Origin: Burkholderiales bacterium
GTDB lineage: Bacteria; Pseudomonadota; Gammaproteobacteria; Burkholderiales; Burkholderiaceae_C
DNA: 55,790 bases
Direction of reading: 5' to 3'
Assembly: GCA_016195825.1 (NCBI GenBank)
Contig: JACPYV010000058.1
Location: forward strand, 1-55,790
The position numbers were made by a program, and so were the translations under genes. Below, one piece after another: positions 39,038 through 48,317 of this stretch; positions within the stretch are counted from its first letter, which is position 1; the number at the start of each line of letters is the position of its first letter. The notes beneath the pieces were generated by a model that was not told the origin of the DNA, did not search any database, and saw only the letters and a program-made list of their open reading frames with translations.

Positions 39038-40029
39038 AACGAGCCCTGCTGGCCTGCCTGCTGGCACTGGCGCCGGGTCTGGCGCTGGCGCAGCCCGGCA
39101 CGCCGGCGCTGGCCGACACGATCGAGGACCAGACCGCCGAGGCGATGTTCTGGGGTGACTGGGACGAGGTCGAGCGGCTGTACGCGGCCGCGCGCCGGGA
39201 GCCGCAGCGTGCCGAAGAAGGTGGCCTCGCCGCCTGCCTGTTCGGTGCCGGCGCGGACCGCAAGTACAACGGCAACTCGCAGGCCTATCACGACGCCGTG
39301 GTGGCCGCGACGCTGGACTGGACGCGGCGACGGCCCGATTCACCGCTGGCCCACGCCATGCACCTGGATGCGCTGGTGGACCTGGCCTGGTTCTACCGCG
39401 GTGGCGGCTATGCCAAGACGGTCTCGGAACAGCGCTTCGCGGACTTCCGCGCCAAGCTGAACGAGGCGCTGGCGTACACCAAGACCCACGCCGCCGTGAT
39501 GGGGCGGGACAACTACTACATCCGCCCACTGCTGACGTTGCTGCGCGGCCTGGACGTCGCCGTTGCCCGGCAACTGGAGATCGCGCGACGGGGCCTGCAC
39601 AAGGATGCCGCCGACGACTGCATCTATGCCCGCAGCATCGACAGCCTGATGCCCAAATGGGGTGGCACGCCGGAGCAGTTGGAGAGCTGGATACGTGAGT
39701 CCATGAAGGGCCTGCCCGAGCCCGAGGCGCTGAAGCGCTACGCACGCCTCTACGTTATCGCGGCTGAGAGTGACTACGAACAGACGCTGTTCGACAGCAG
39801 CCTCGCGCGCTGGCCGCTGATGCGCGACGGCCTGCGCCAGATCATCGACGAGTCACCCCGGAGCCGCTACTGGAAGAACCGTCTGGCCTACTTCGCCTGC
39901 ATGGTGAAGGACCGCGAGGTCGCGGTGCCGGCGCTGGAGTCGGTGGAGGCGGCGCCGCGCTTCGACGCCTGGGGCTCTACCGGCCAGCGCAACTACCAAG
40001 CGTGCAAGCGCTGGGCGCTGCAGAGCTGA
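39028..40029 (+). CDS. Exported protein, DUF4034-like
   Basis: 333 residues from the ATG at 39028 (a GTG at 39016 would add 4). A signal peptide ends at L-A-L-A-Q. The rest is helical, with D-S-L-M-P-K-W-G-G-T-P-E-Q-L-E-S-W and A-M-H-L-D-A-L-V-D-L-A-W-F-Y-R-G, close to the L-x-P-x-W-G-G-S segment of DUF4034 proteins. The function is unknown. It probably works in the periplasm with the product of the gene just upstream. Confidence 0.75.
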   Translation: MALKRALLACLLALAPGLALAQPGTPALADTIEDQTAEAMFWGDWDEVERLYAAARREPQRAEEGGLAACLFGAGADRKYNGNSQAYHDAVVAATLDWTRRRPDSPLAHAMHLDALVDLAWFYRGGGYAKTVSEQRFADFRAKLNEALAYTKTHAAVMGRDNYYIRPLLTLLRGLDVAVARQLEIARRGLHKDAADDCIYARSIDSLMPKWGGTPEQLESWIRESMKGLPEPEALKRYARLYVIAAESDYEQTLFDSSLARWPLMRDGLRQIIDESPRSRYWKNRLAYFACMVKDREVAVPALESVEAAPRFDAWGSTGQRNYQACKRWALQS

Positions 40030-41622
40030 TCAGGCGGCGAGCGCGGCTTCCAGCAGCCGCGCCGCGTCCGGCACCGCCTGGGTGCCTACCAGGCGGCCGT
40101 CACCGCCGAAGCGTGTGGCGATGAAGGCGTCCGCCGTCGCGGTAGAGGACTGTTCTCGCATCAGCATGCCTTGTGCGCACAGCACCAGGCCTTGCGCGAC
40201 GCGGCGGGCCTGGGGCTCCAGCGTCGCGGGGTCGCCGGTCAATAGCCGGCGCAGTGCCTGAACCTCGGCCTGCACCGGCGCGTCGGGGCTGGCCGCAAAC
40301 TCGTCGAGCAGGGCCAGTGCGACCTCGGGCTCGCGGGCCACGGCGCGCAGCACGTCCAGCGCCATCACGTTGCCCGAGCCCTCCCAGATCGAGTTGACCG
40401 GCGCCTCGCGGTACAGCCGCGCCAGCACGCCGTCCTCCACGTAGCCATTGCCGCCCAGCAGTTCCATGGCCTCGCCGCTGCATTCGACGGCACGCTTGCA
40501 CACCCACAGCTTGGCGGCCGGCGTCATCAGGCGCTGCCAGCCCAGCTCACCGTCCTCGAAGCCCTGGGCCAGGCGCAGCATCAGCCGCATCGCGGCCTCG
40601 CTTTCCAGCGCGAGGTCGGCCAGCACCGTCTGCATCAGTGGCTGCCCGGCGAGGCGGCGGCCGAAGGCGCTGCGCTCGCGGGCGTTGTGCAGCGCCTGCA
40701 CGAAGCCGGCACGCAGCAACGCCGCGCTGCCGATGACGCAGTTCAGCCGCGTGTAGCCGGCCATCTCGATCAGCGTCGGGATGCCGCGGCCCTCGTCACC
40801 GACGCGCCGCGCCCAGGCGCCGTGGAACTCGACTTCGCTGCTGGCGTTGCTGCGGTTGCCCAGCTTGTCTTTGAGCCGCATGACCTGGATGGCGTTGCGC
40901 GCGCCGTCGGGCGTGTAGCGCGGCAGCCAGAAGCAGGTGGGCCCGGCGTCGGTGCGGGCGAGCACGAGGTGGGCGTCACTGCCGGGCGCGGAGAAGAACC
41001 ACTTGTGGCCGGTAAGGGCGTAACTGCCATCAGCCTGCTCGACCGCTTCGGTCGTCACGCGGCGCAGGTCGGAGCCGCCCTGCTTCTCGGTCATGCCCAT
41101 GCCGACCCAGATCGAGGCCTTGTCGGTGATGGGTGCCTCGCGCGGGTCGTGCACGCGGCTGAAGAACTGGTCCCGCAGGGGCGCGAACAGCGCGGGCTGC
41201 CGGGCCAGCACGGGGATGGCGGCCTGCGTCATCGTCGCCGGGCACAGCGAGCCGGCCTCGACCTGGCCGTGCAGGTAGCAGCCGGCCGCAAATGCAGCCC
41301 AGCGGCCGGGCGTGTCGGTGGCGAACACGTCGGCCACCAGGCCCTGCCGACGGTACATGGCCAGCAGCGCATGCCAGCTGGGGTGGAAATCGACCAGGTC
41401 CACCCGGCGGCCGCGCGCGTCCAGCTGGCGCAGCTGCGGGCCCAGCCGGTTGGCGTCGCGGGCGAGCTGGGCGGTCTCGGCGCTGCCCAGCTCCGCGCCG
41501 TAGCGGGTCAGCGGCTCGACGGCCTGCGGTGCGGCACGGCGCAGCGCGGCCAGCAGGGCGGGGTCGGTGCTGAGCAGGTTGTGGCCGACCCATTCGTCGA
41601 CGAGGTTGTCGGCGGTGCTCAA
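40030..41622 (-). CDS. aidB: Acyl-CoA dehydrogenase, AidB type
   Basis: 530 residues, the length of AidB and longer than ordinary acyl-CoA dehydrogenases. The FAD-binding signature G-M-G-M-T-E-K-Q-G-G-S-D-L-R and the catalytic region M-E-L-L-G-G-N-G-Y-V-E-D-G are present. P-V-N-S-I-W-E-G-S-G-N-V is typical of AidB. E. coli AidB protects DNA from alkylation and has weak isovaleryl-CoA dehydrogenase activity. Last gene of a tight operon: its start overlaps the upstream GGDEF-type gene by 4 bases. Confidence 0.88.
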   Translation of the reverse strand: MSTADNLVDEWVGHNLLSTDPALLAALRRAAPQAVEPLTRYGAELGSAETAQLARDANRLGPQLRQLDARGRRVDLVDFHPSWHALLAMYRRQGLVADVFATDTPGRWAAFAAGCYLHGQVEAGSLCPATMTQAAIPVLARQPALFAPLRDQFFSRVHDPREAPITDKASIWVGMGMTEKQGGSDLRRVTTEAVEQADGSYALTGHKWFFSAPGSDAHLVLARTDAGPTCFWLPRYTPDGARNAIQVMRLKDKLGNRSNASSEVEFHGAWARRVGDEGRGIPTLIEMAGYTRLNCVIGSAALLRAGFVQALHNARERSAFGRRLAGQPLMQTVLADLALESEAAMRLMLRLAQGFEDGELGWQRLMTPAAKLWVCKRAVECSGEAMELLGGNGYVEDGVLARLYREAPVNSIWEGSGNVMALDVLRAVAREPEVALALLDEFAASPDAPVQAEVQALRRLLTGDPATLEPQARRVAQGLVLCAQGMLMREQSSTATADAFIATRFGGDGRLVGTQAVPDAARLLEAALAA

Positions 41623-42776
41623 TCGGCCACCCCTGGCTCGGCCATCAGCTGGCCGCGGCCCGCGCGCTGGGCTTCGTAGAGCGCCGTGCCGGCGCGGCGC
41701 TGCAGGTCGTCCAGACCACGGTCGCCGGGGCGCAGCTTGGCCCAGCCGGCGCTGAAGGACAGTGCCATGCCCAGCTCCGCCGGCGCGCGCTCGGCCAGGG
41801 CCGTGCGCAGGCGCAGGTCCAGCGCCTGCGGGCCTTCGGGCAGGCAGCGCGCCATCAGCACGCCGAACTGCTCGCCGGCCAACCGCCCGGCCAGGTCACC
41901 CAGGCGCATCTGCGCCTGCACGCAGCTGGCGAATAAGGCCAGCGCGCGGTCGGCCACGTCGGCGCCCTGCTCGGCCTGCAGCGTCGCGAGGTCATCCAGG
42001 TCCAGCACGACCAGGGCCAGCGGTTCGTCGTAGCGGCGTGCCATCGAGATCAGGTCGACCGAGCGCTTGGCGAAGGCGGCGCGGTCGTTGAGGCCGGTCA
42101 GGCCGTCGGTCTGTGCCAGGCGTGCCAGCTCGGCCTCGGTCTGGCCGCGCCAGGCCAGCAGCAGCATGGGCAGCGTCAGCAGCAGCGCGAGCTGGCCGGT
42201 CAGCGCCAGCAGCAGGTCGGGCCAGACGGCCATGTCGCCCAGCAGGATGACTGCCGCGCGCGCGAGCATGGCCACCAGCAGCGGCAGCACGGCGGCCAGC
42301 CCCAGCAGGCGCCAGCGGCGGGTGTTCAGGCCTTGCAGCACGGTGCTGCGGCCGGGCAGCGTCAGTGCGACGCCCAGCCACGCGAGCTGCGCGGCCAGAA
42401 CCACGTCAGCCAGCGTCTGCGCTGCGGTGCGGTCGGCCCACAGCAGCGCATGTCCGGCGGCGAGCAGCAGCGGCGTCGCGGCCATCACCCAGCGCCCGGG
42501 CCGTGGCGTCAGCCACAGGCCAAAGGCCCACCACAGCGCCGACAGGCCCAGGCTGATCGCCGCAACGCCCACGCTATGCAGGCCGTGCGGCGCAGTGAAA
42601 CGCCCGCCCAGCGCCGGGCTCAGCAGCGCCAGGCCCAGGGCCAGTGCCACCATGCCGACCTGGGCCCAGCGCCCCCCGGCGTTGGCGCCGCGCCAGCCGA
42701 CCAGCGTGATGAGCACCAGCGCGGCGGCCAGCGCCTGCATGGGCATCAGCGCGAACAGGGCTTCCGTGAACGTCAT
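41619..42776 (-). CDS. Membrane GGDEF-type protein with degenerate signature motif
   Basis: 385 residues. The N-terminal half has about six hydrophobic helices. The C-terminal half (about 215-380) is a GGDEF fold ([12 protein letters not shown], then V-V-L-D-L-D-D-L-A), but the signature G-G-D-E-F reads A-G-E-Q-F. This loses a glycine and the usual Asp/Glu pair, so diguanylate cyclase activity is unlikely. It could bind GTP or c-di-GMP or regulate partners. Its start overlaps creA by 4 bases and its stop overlaps aidB by 4 bases, so it is coupled to both. Confidence 0.85.
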   Translation of the reverse strand: MTFTEALFALMPMQALAAALVLITLVGWRGANAGGRWAQVGMVALALGLALLSPALGGRFTAPHGLHSVGVAAISLGLSALWWAFGLWLTPRPGRWVMAATPLLLAAGHALLWADRTAAQTLADVVLAAQLAWLGVALTLPGRSTVLQGLNTRRWRLLGLAAVLPLLVAMLARAAVILLGDMAVWPDLLLALTGQLALLLTLPMLLLAWRGQTEAELARLAQTDGLTGLNDRAAFAKRSVDLISMARRYDEPLALVVLDLDDLATLQAEQGADVADRALALFASCVQAQMRLGDLAGRLAGEQFGVLMARCLPEGPQALDLRLRTALAERAPAELGMALSFSAGWAKLRPGDRGLDDLQRRAGTALYEAQRAGRGQLMAEPGVAD

Positions 42777-43237
42777 TTCTTGACGGGGATGGGGGTCTCG
42801 CGCGCGACGGGCACCGCCGTGATGCTGTTCTGCGGCGAGCCGTCGATGAGGCGGTCGGAGTAGGTCAGGTAGACCAGGGTGTTGCGCTGCTGGTCCACCA
42901 TGCGCACGATGCGCAGCCGCTTGAAGACCAGCGAGATGCGCTCGTTGAAGACCTCTTCCTGGTGCGCCAGCGGCTGCTTGATGACCACCGGGCCCACCTG
43001 GCGGCAGGCGATGGAGGCCTCGGCCTTGTCCTCGGCGATTCCGATGGCGCCCTTGATGCCGCCCGTCTTGGCGCGTGACACGTAGCAGGCGACGCCTTGC
43101 ACCTTGGGGTCGTCGTAGGCGTCGACGACGATCTTGTGGTCGGGGCCGATCAGCTTGAAGGCGGTGTCGACGGAGCCGATGGGCTCGGCCCGGGCCAGCG
43201 CGGTGGCGGCGAGCAGCAGGAGGGCGGCGTGCTTCAT
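42773..43237 (-). CDS. creA: CreA family periplasmic protein
   Basis: 154 residues with a signal peptide ending at A-R-A. Typical CreA features: [34 protein letters not shown] (residues in order, key Cys and Lys), and [11 protein letters not shown]. CreA is conserved in proteobacteria but its role is unknown; it is exported. Two Cys may form one disulphide. It lies 9 bases after the lactonase gene and overlaps the GGDEF-type gene by 4 bases. Confidence 0.93.
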   Translation of the reverse strand: MKHAALLLLAATALARAEPIGSVDTAFKLIGPDHKIVVDAYDDPKVQGVACYVSRAKTGGIKGAIGIAEDKAEASIACRQVGPVVIKQPLAHQEEVFNERISLVFKRLRIVRMVDQQRNTLVYLTYSDRLIDGSPQNSITAVPVARETPIPVKK

Positions 43238-43246
43238 CGGTCCAGT

Positions 43247-44368
43247 CTAGGCCACGCAGGCCCCGGCCGGGCTGGGCACCGGTTGCTGCCGGCCCGTGAA
43301 GCGCGGCGCCTCGGGGCGGCTCAGGTCGAAGTGGCTGAGCTGGTCGCTGCGCTGGTTACACACGTAGAGCTGGGAGCCGGCCAGGCAGGCGCTGCGCGGG
43401 TAGCTGCCGTGCACCCAGTGGTGGTCCAGCAGACGGGGCTGGCGCGCTTCGGCCAGCGAGATGACGGCCAGGCTGTCGTGCAGGCGGTTCAGCGCGTACA
43501 GGTGGCGGCCACCGGGTGCAACCCGCAGGTCAGACGCGTAGCTGGTGCCCGCGAAGCCGGCCGGCAGCACCGAGATCTCGTCCAGCAGGCGCGGGCCGTC
43601 GGCGCCCAGCTCGACGGTGGACAGCGTCGACGACTCCTCCTGCAGCACGTAGACCACCCGGGTGTCCCCGGGATGGAAGGCGAAGTGGCGCGGGCCGGAG
43701 CCGGGACTCAGCGCCAGCTCCCGCGCCGGCGTGGCGGGCGCGCCGGTGCCCAGCGGCCAGAGGAGCAGGCAGTCCCGTCCCAGGTCGGTGCCCAGCAGCC
43801 AGCGGCCGTCAGGGCTGGCCTGGATCATGTGCGCGTGCGCTGCCTCGTGGCCGCTGTGGGCCTGGCTGCCGGGTGGTGCCTTGGCGGCGCGCTGCGGGCC
43901 GGGACGGCAGTCGGGGCCTGCGCAGCTGGGCCAGCTGTCGGCCGCACCGAGGCGGCCGTCGGCCCGCAGCGGCAGCGCCGCGAAGCGGGCGTCCCCATAG
44001 TGCGCGACCCAGACCTGGCCTGCACTCACCGACAGATGCGCCGGGCTGCGGCCGCCGCTGGGCGTGCGCTGCAGCAGTTCGAGCCGGCCGGCGGCGTCCT
44101 GGGTGTAGACGGCCACATGGTCGCCGCCTTCCTCGGCGGCATAGACGCGGTGGCCGTCGGCCGCCAGCCAGCTCGGGCTGTTGGCGTTGGGCGTGAGGCC
44201 CAGCGGCGTCAGCGTGCCGTCCGCGGCGATGGCGAAGCTGTAGACGCCCTGGCCCAGCGGTGCGTAGGTGCCGACGTGCAGAAAGCGGGCGGTGACTGTG
44301 GCGGCGGCGGTAGCGGTAGCGGGCATGAGGGCGGCGGCGGGCAGGCTCAGCAAGAGGCGGCGTTGCAT
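43247..44368 (-). CDS. Lactonase-family seven-bladed propeller, exported
   Basis: 373 residues with a signal peptide (R-R-L-L-L-S-L-P-A-A-A-L-M-P). The body is the 6-phosphogluconolactonase/Lactonase-type propeller: L-H-V-G-T-Y-A..., S-P-S-W-L-A-A-D-G, H-A-H-M-I-Q-A-S-P-D-G-R-W, G-S-G-P-R-H-F-A-F-H-P-G and Y-A-L-N-R-L-H-D-S. The export signal argues against a role in the pentose phosphate pathway; a periplasmic lactone hydrolase or binding protein is more likely. It follows the D-amino-acid enzyme gene by 3 bases. Confidence 0.85.
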   Translation of the reverse strand: MQRRLLLSLPAAALMPATATAAATVTARFLHVGTYAPLGQGVYSFAIAADGTLTPLGLTPNANSPSWLAADGHRVYAAEEGGDHVAVYTQDAAGRLELLQRTPSGGRSPAHLSVSAGQVWVAHYGDARFAALPLRADGRLGAADSWPSCAGPDCRPGPQRAAKAPPGSQAHSGHEAAHAHMIQASPDGRWLLGTDLGRDCLLLWPLGTGAPATPARELALSPGSGPRHFAFHPGDTRVVYVLQEESSTLSTVELGADGPRLLDEISVLPAGFAGTSYASDLRVAPGGRHLYALNRLHDSLAVISLAEARQPRLLDHHWVHGSYPRSACLAGSQLYVCNQRSDQLSHFDLSRPEAPRFTGRQQPVPSPAGACVA

Positions 44369-44371
44369 CGT

Positions 44372-45691
44372 TCAGGCGAAGTGGGTCGTGATCGCGTCGA
44401 CGATGCGGTCGTCCTCGTCCACGACGGCCAGCCAGGCCCATTTGTCGAAAGTGGTGCAGGGGTGGGATGGGCCCAGCGCCACGCGTTCGCCGACGGCGGG
44501 GCCGTGGCCTGTGGCGGGGTCCCAGCGCAGGTAGGCGTGCTGGTCATTCAGCCCGGTGACCTGCCAGCCCGCCGGTGCCGCGACCCGCCCGTCGCCGGCC
44601 CCATGCCAGACCGGCACAGGCCAGCCCTGGTCGAAGGAGACGTCGCGCCGGCCGGCGTTCAGCAGCGCCAGGCCCGGCTCGGGGCAGGACAGCACCTGGG
44701 TCCAGACCTCCAGCGCAGGCCGCAGGCTGGGCGCGCCAAGCGGCGTGTGCAGGCGCGCGTCCATGGCCTGCATGTAGCGGCCGTAGTGCGCGTGGTCGTG
44801 GCACACATAGCAGCCCGAGCGCAGCAGGCCCAGGCGTGGGGCCCGGCCCGGCCCGCCGGCCAGCACCGGCGCGACGAGGTCGAACAGCGCTGAGCCGCCG
44901 CCGCTGAGCCACAGCGGGTGGGCGTCGACGGCGATCAGGCCTTCGGCCTCGATGTCGGCCAGCAGCGCCTCGATGCGCACCTGCCACTGCTGCATCAGGG
45001 CGAGGTCCGGTGCCGTCTCGCCGCGCACCTGCAGTCCCTCGTAGAAGGCAACGCCGCGCAGCCGCAGCACCGGGTGGGTCTTGAGCGCGCGCGCCAGCGC
45101 CAGTGCGGGCCCATGCTCGCGCAGGCCGCAGCGCGAGGTGCCCAGCTCGATCAGCACGTCCAGCCGCGCATCGTCCGCGCCGAGCCGTGCCCAATGCGCG
45201 GCCAGCAGGTCTAGCTGGGCCTGCGAGTCGACGAAGAAGGCCAGCTCGACGCCTTGGTGGCGCCGCCGAAGGTCCAGCAGCTCGGCCAGTTCCGCCGCGT
45301 TGATGACCTGGTTGGCGATCAGCGCGCGCCGTGCGCCGGCGGCCAGCCCCAGGCGAAGCTGGTGAACGTTCGCAAACGTCAAGCCCCAGGCGCCAGCGTT
45401 GAGCTGGTGGCGGAACAGCTGCGGGCTCATCGTCGTCTTGCCATGCGGTGCGAGCTGCACGCCCCGCTCGGCCGCGAAGGCCTGCATCCATGCGATGTTG
45501 TGCGCCAGCGCGTCGCGGCGGACGACGGCCAGCGGCAGCGGCAGCTCGTCGCCCTGCAGCGTCCAGCCGCGTTGCGCGACATCGGCCAGCGACAGCGGCG
45601 GCTGCAGCGCCGGGAAGCCCTTCAGCCAGGGGCCCAGCCAGCCAGGACGCGGGGTGTCGGAAGGAGCGTGCATATCCATGCCCGCCATCAT
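44372..45691 (-). CDS. PLP-dependent D-amino-acid enzyme (D-serine dehydratase / D-threonine aldolase-like, DSD1 type)
   Basis: About 439 residues; starts at 45691, 45688, 45679 and 45673 are all possible. The N-terminal alanine-racemase-like barrel has P-H-G-K-T-T-M-S-P with the PLP Lys near residue 75. The C-terminal beta domain ends in S-H-P-C-T-T-F-D-K-W, whose His and Cys bind zinc in D-serine dehydratases and D-threonine aldolases. Such proteins in proteobacteria are often named amino acid deaminase. First gene of the operon with lactonase, creA, GGDEF-type and aidB genes. It is divergent from the hybrid kinase gene. Confidence 0.85.
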   Translation of the reverse strand: MMAGMDMHAPSDTPRPGWLGPWLKGFPALQPPLSLADVAQRGWTLQGDELPLPLAVVRRDALAHNIAWMQAFAAERGVQLAPHGKTTMSPQLFRHQLNAGAWGLTFANVHQLRLGLAAGARRALIANQVINAAELAELLDLRRRHQGVELAFFVDSQAQLDLLAAHWARLGADDARLDVLIELGTSRCGLREHGPALALARALKTHPVLRLRGVAFYEGLQVRGETAPDLALMQQWQVRIEALLADIEAEGLIAVDAHPLWLSGGGSALFDLVAPVLAGGPGRAPRLGLLRSGCYVCHDHAHYGRYMQAMDARLHTPLGAPSLRPALEVWTQVLSCPEPGLALLNAGRRDVSFDQGWPVPVWHGAGDGRVAAPAGWQVTGLNDQHAYLRWDPATGHGPAVGERVALGPSHPCTTFDKWAWLAVVDEDDRIVDAITTHFA

Positions 45692-45797
45692 CGCCCGATC
45701 GTGCAGTGCTTCGCGGCGCCGGCCGGTCCCTGCCCAGGCGCTGATTGCGCGGAGATGCGGCGTCAGGCACGATGGGTTTCCTACCGTCCCCATCCCT

Positions 45798-48269
45798 GTG
45801 CCCCACGACCTCGCCGATCCAGCCCGACTGGCGCTCCTGCGATCGCTCGATCTGCTGCGTCCGCACGAAGACCCGTCATTCGATCGCATCACCGCGATCG
45901 CGGCGCTCGCGACCGGACGGCCGACGGCACTGATCACCTTCATTTCCCCGGACGGGCAATGGATTGCCTCACGGGTAGGCTGGGACCGCCTGTTCCACCC
46001 GCTGTCGGAGTCGTTCTGCGTGCAGGCGCTGGACAGCGAGAACCTGCTGCAGGTGTGCGACGCCACCGGTGATCCGCGCTTCCGGGATAACCCACTGGTC
46101 ACGGGCCCGTCGGCGGTCCGGTTCTACGCCGGCCAGCCGGTGTCGTTCGCCGGGTATTTGCTGGGCGCGGTGTGCGTGCTCGACAGCCAGCCCGGCGAGC
46201 TGGCGATCGGGCAAGCCCAGGTGCTTCAGCACCTGGCGGACCTGGTGGCCGACCTGCTGCGCGTGCGGCTGGAACGCGCCCAGGCCGAGCAGGCGCGTGC
46301 GCGTGCCGCGGCGCTGATGGACGCCCTGGCGCGCTCCGAGGCAACGCTGCGCGAAAGCGAGGAGCGCTACCGGCTGCTCTGGCAGACCACCACCGACGCG
46401 GTGCTCATCATTGACGACGGCGGCCTCATCTGCTTTGCCAATCCCGCGCTGGAGACTCTGTTCGGCCAGCCACCCGAGGGGCTCATCGGGCGCAGCCTCG
46501 GGGTGCTGCAACCGGAGCGGCTGCGCGAGGCCCATGCCCGCGGGCTCGCGGCCTATCTGCGGACCGGCCAGCGCCGGCTGAACTGGCGGGCGACGCAGAC
46601 GGTGGGCCTCAGAGCCGATGGCACAGAAGTGCCCATCGAAGTGGCCTTCAGCGAGCTGGAGGTCGGCGGCAGGCGGCATTTCGCGTCCTTCATGCGCGAC
46701 CTCACGGAACGCGACCGGGCGCAGCGTGCCCTGCGCCACAGCGAGGCGCAGTTCCGCGCGCTGACGGCGCTGTCGTCGGACTGGTATTGGGAGATCGATG
46801 CCGAGTTCCGCTACACCTTCATTTCCGACGGCGCGACGCGCAGCGGCCTGATCGACGTCGACCAGGCCCTCGGCAAGCGGCTGTGGGAAGGCTGCGCCGA
46901 TGCCGACCCCGACGATTGGGCGCGGCAGAAGGCCAAGGTGCTGCGCCACGAGGCGTTCCGCGATTTCGAGATGGTGCAGACTGCGCCGGACGGCACGACC
47001 CAGGTGCTGCGCATCAGCGGCGAGCCAGTCTTCGACGACCACGGCAGCTTCACCGGGTATCGGGGCGTGGGCCGCAACGTCACGCAGGAGCGCCGCGCGG
47101 AAGACGCCCGCCGCGCGCTGGAAGACCACCTGCGCGAGACGCAGAAGCTGGAGGCCATCGGCGTGCTGGCCGGCGGCATTGCGCACGACTTCAACAACAT
47201 TGCCGCGGGCATCCTGGGCAACACACAGCTTGCGCTGGACGACTTGGCGGCGGGCCACCCGGCCGTGCAGAGCCTGCAGCAGATCCGCAAGGCCGGGCTG
47301 CGCGCCCGCGAGATGGTGCAGCAGATCCTGACCTTCGCGCGCCGTCGCCCCAAGCGCCCGGCGCACTGCGAGCTGCGTGACCTGGTCGACGAGACGCTGG
47401 GGCTGCTGCGCCCGACCGTACCCACGTCGGTGAAGCTGGAGGCGCTGCTGCCCGCACGACCGTTGCGTGTGTTCGCCGACGCGACGCAGGTGGAGCAAGC
47501 GCTCATCAACCTGTGCGCCAACGCTTGGCAGGCGATGGCGGGGCGCCCGGGGCGCATCCAGATCGGCGCCGACGAGGTGAACCTGGACCGTGCTGCCGTC
47601 GACCGCATCGGCCGGCTGGCGCCGGGGCGCTATGTCCACCTGTGCGTGCGCGACGACGGGCCCGGCATGGACGAGGCGACGGTCAAGCGCGTGTTCGAGC
47701 CGTTCTTCACCACCAAGGCCGAAGGGGAGGGCACCGGGCTCGGGTTGTCGGTGGTGCATGGCATCGTCGCCGGGCATGGCGGCGCGATCACGGTTGACAG
47801 CGCCCCGGGCAAGGGCACCACCTTCGACATCTGGCTGCCGACGGATGACGATGCCGTCGTCACCGAGCCGATGCTGCTGGATGAGCAGCCGCCCGACGGC
47901 GACGGCCGGCACGTGATGTACGTGGACGACGACGAAGTGATGACGCTGATGGTCGCCCGCCTGCTCGAGCGCGCCGGCTACCGGGTGACGGTGTTCAACC
48001 ACGGCGCGCAGGCGCTGCGCTGCTTCGAGAGCGCACCTTGGGACATCGACGTCGTCGTGACGGACTTGAACATGCCGGGCACGTCCGGCCTGGACGTGCT
48101 GCGCGGCATCCATGCGGTCCGGCCGGACCTGCCGGTCATCATCGGCTCGGGCAATCTGCCGCAGGAGCTGCTGGTCGACGCGGAGCGGGCCGGCGTGCGC
48201 GCCACCTTCGACAAGCAGAACACACTGGAGCAACTGCCGGCGCTGCTGGCCCACGTGCTGGGCCTGTGA
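45798..48269 (+). CDS. Hybrid sensor histidine kinase (GAF-PAS-PAS-HisKA-HATPase-receiver)
   Basis: 823 residues from a GTG at 45798, the first start before the GAF domain. Order: GAF (about 15-165), PAS (about 185-310), PAS (about 315-435), a HisKA-like motif G-G-I-A-H-D-F-N-N near residue 462, HATPase (D-D-G-P-G-M-D, then G-T-G-L-G-L-S) and a C-terminal receiver with phosphoacceptor Asp in V-V-V-T-D-L-N-M-P and Lys in F-D-K-Q. There is no transmembrane segment, so it senses a cytoplasmic signal. No output regulator is adjacent; phosphate presumably passes to a distant phosphotransfer protein. The stop is followed by an 11-base near-repeat (GGGCCTGTGA twice). Confidence 0.93.
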   Translation: MPHDLADPARLALLRSLDLLRPHEDPSFDRITAIAALATGRPTALITFISPDGQWIASRVGWDRLFHPLSESFCVQALDSENLLQVCDATGDPRFRDNPLVTGPSAVRFYAGQPVSFAGYLLGAVCVLDSQPGELAIGQAQVLQHLADLVADLLRVRLERAQAEQARARAAALMDALARSEATLRESEERYRLLWQTTTDAVLIIDDGGLICFANPALETLFGQPPEGLIGRSLGVLQPERLREAHARGLAAYLRTGQRRLNWRATQTVGLRADGTEVPIEVAFSELEVGGRRHFASFMRDLTERDRAQRALRHSEAQFRALTALSSDWYWEIDAEFRYTFISDGATRSGLIDVDQALGKRLWEGCADADPDDWARQKAKVLRHEAFRDFEMVQTAPDGTTQVLRISGEPVFDDHGSFTGYRGVGRNVTQERRAEDARRALEDHLRETQKLEAIGVLAGGIAHDFNNIAAGILGNTQLALDDLAAGHPAVQSLQQIRKAGLRAREMVQQILTFARRRPKRPAHCELRDLVDETLGLLRPTVPTSVKLEALLPARPLRVFADATQVEQALINLCANAWQAMAGRPGRIQIGADEVNLDRAAVDRIGRLAPGRYVHLCVRDDGPGMDEATVKRVFEPFFTTKAEGEGTGLGLSVVHGIVAGHGGAITVDSAPGKGTTFDIWLPTDDDAVVTEPMLLDEQPPDGDGRHVMYVDDDEVMTLMVARLLERAGYRVTVFNHGAQALRCFESAPWDIDVVVTDLNMPGTSGLDVLRGIHAVRPDLPVIIGSGNLPQELLVDAERAGVRATFDKQNTLEQLPALLAHVLGL

Positions 48270-48317
48270 TGGGCCTGTGACGGGGCTCTCTAGAATCGCG
48301 CCCCTTTCGCCCGCAGC

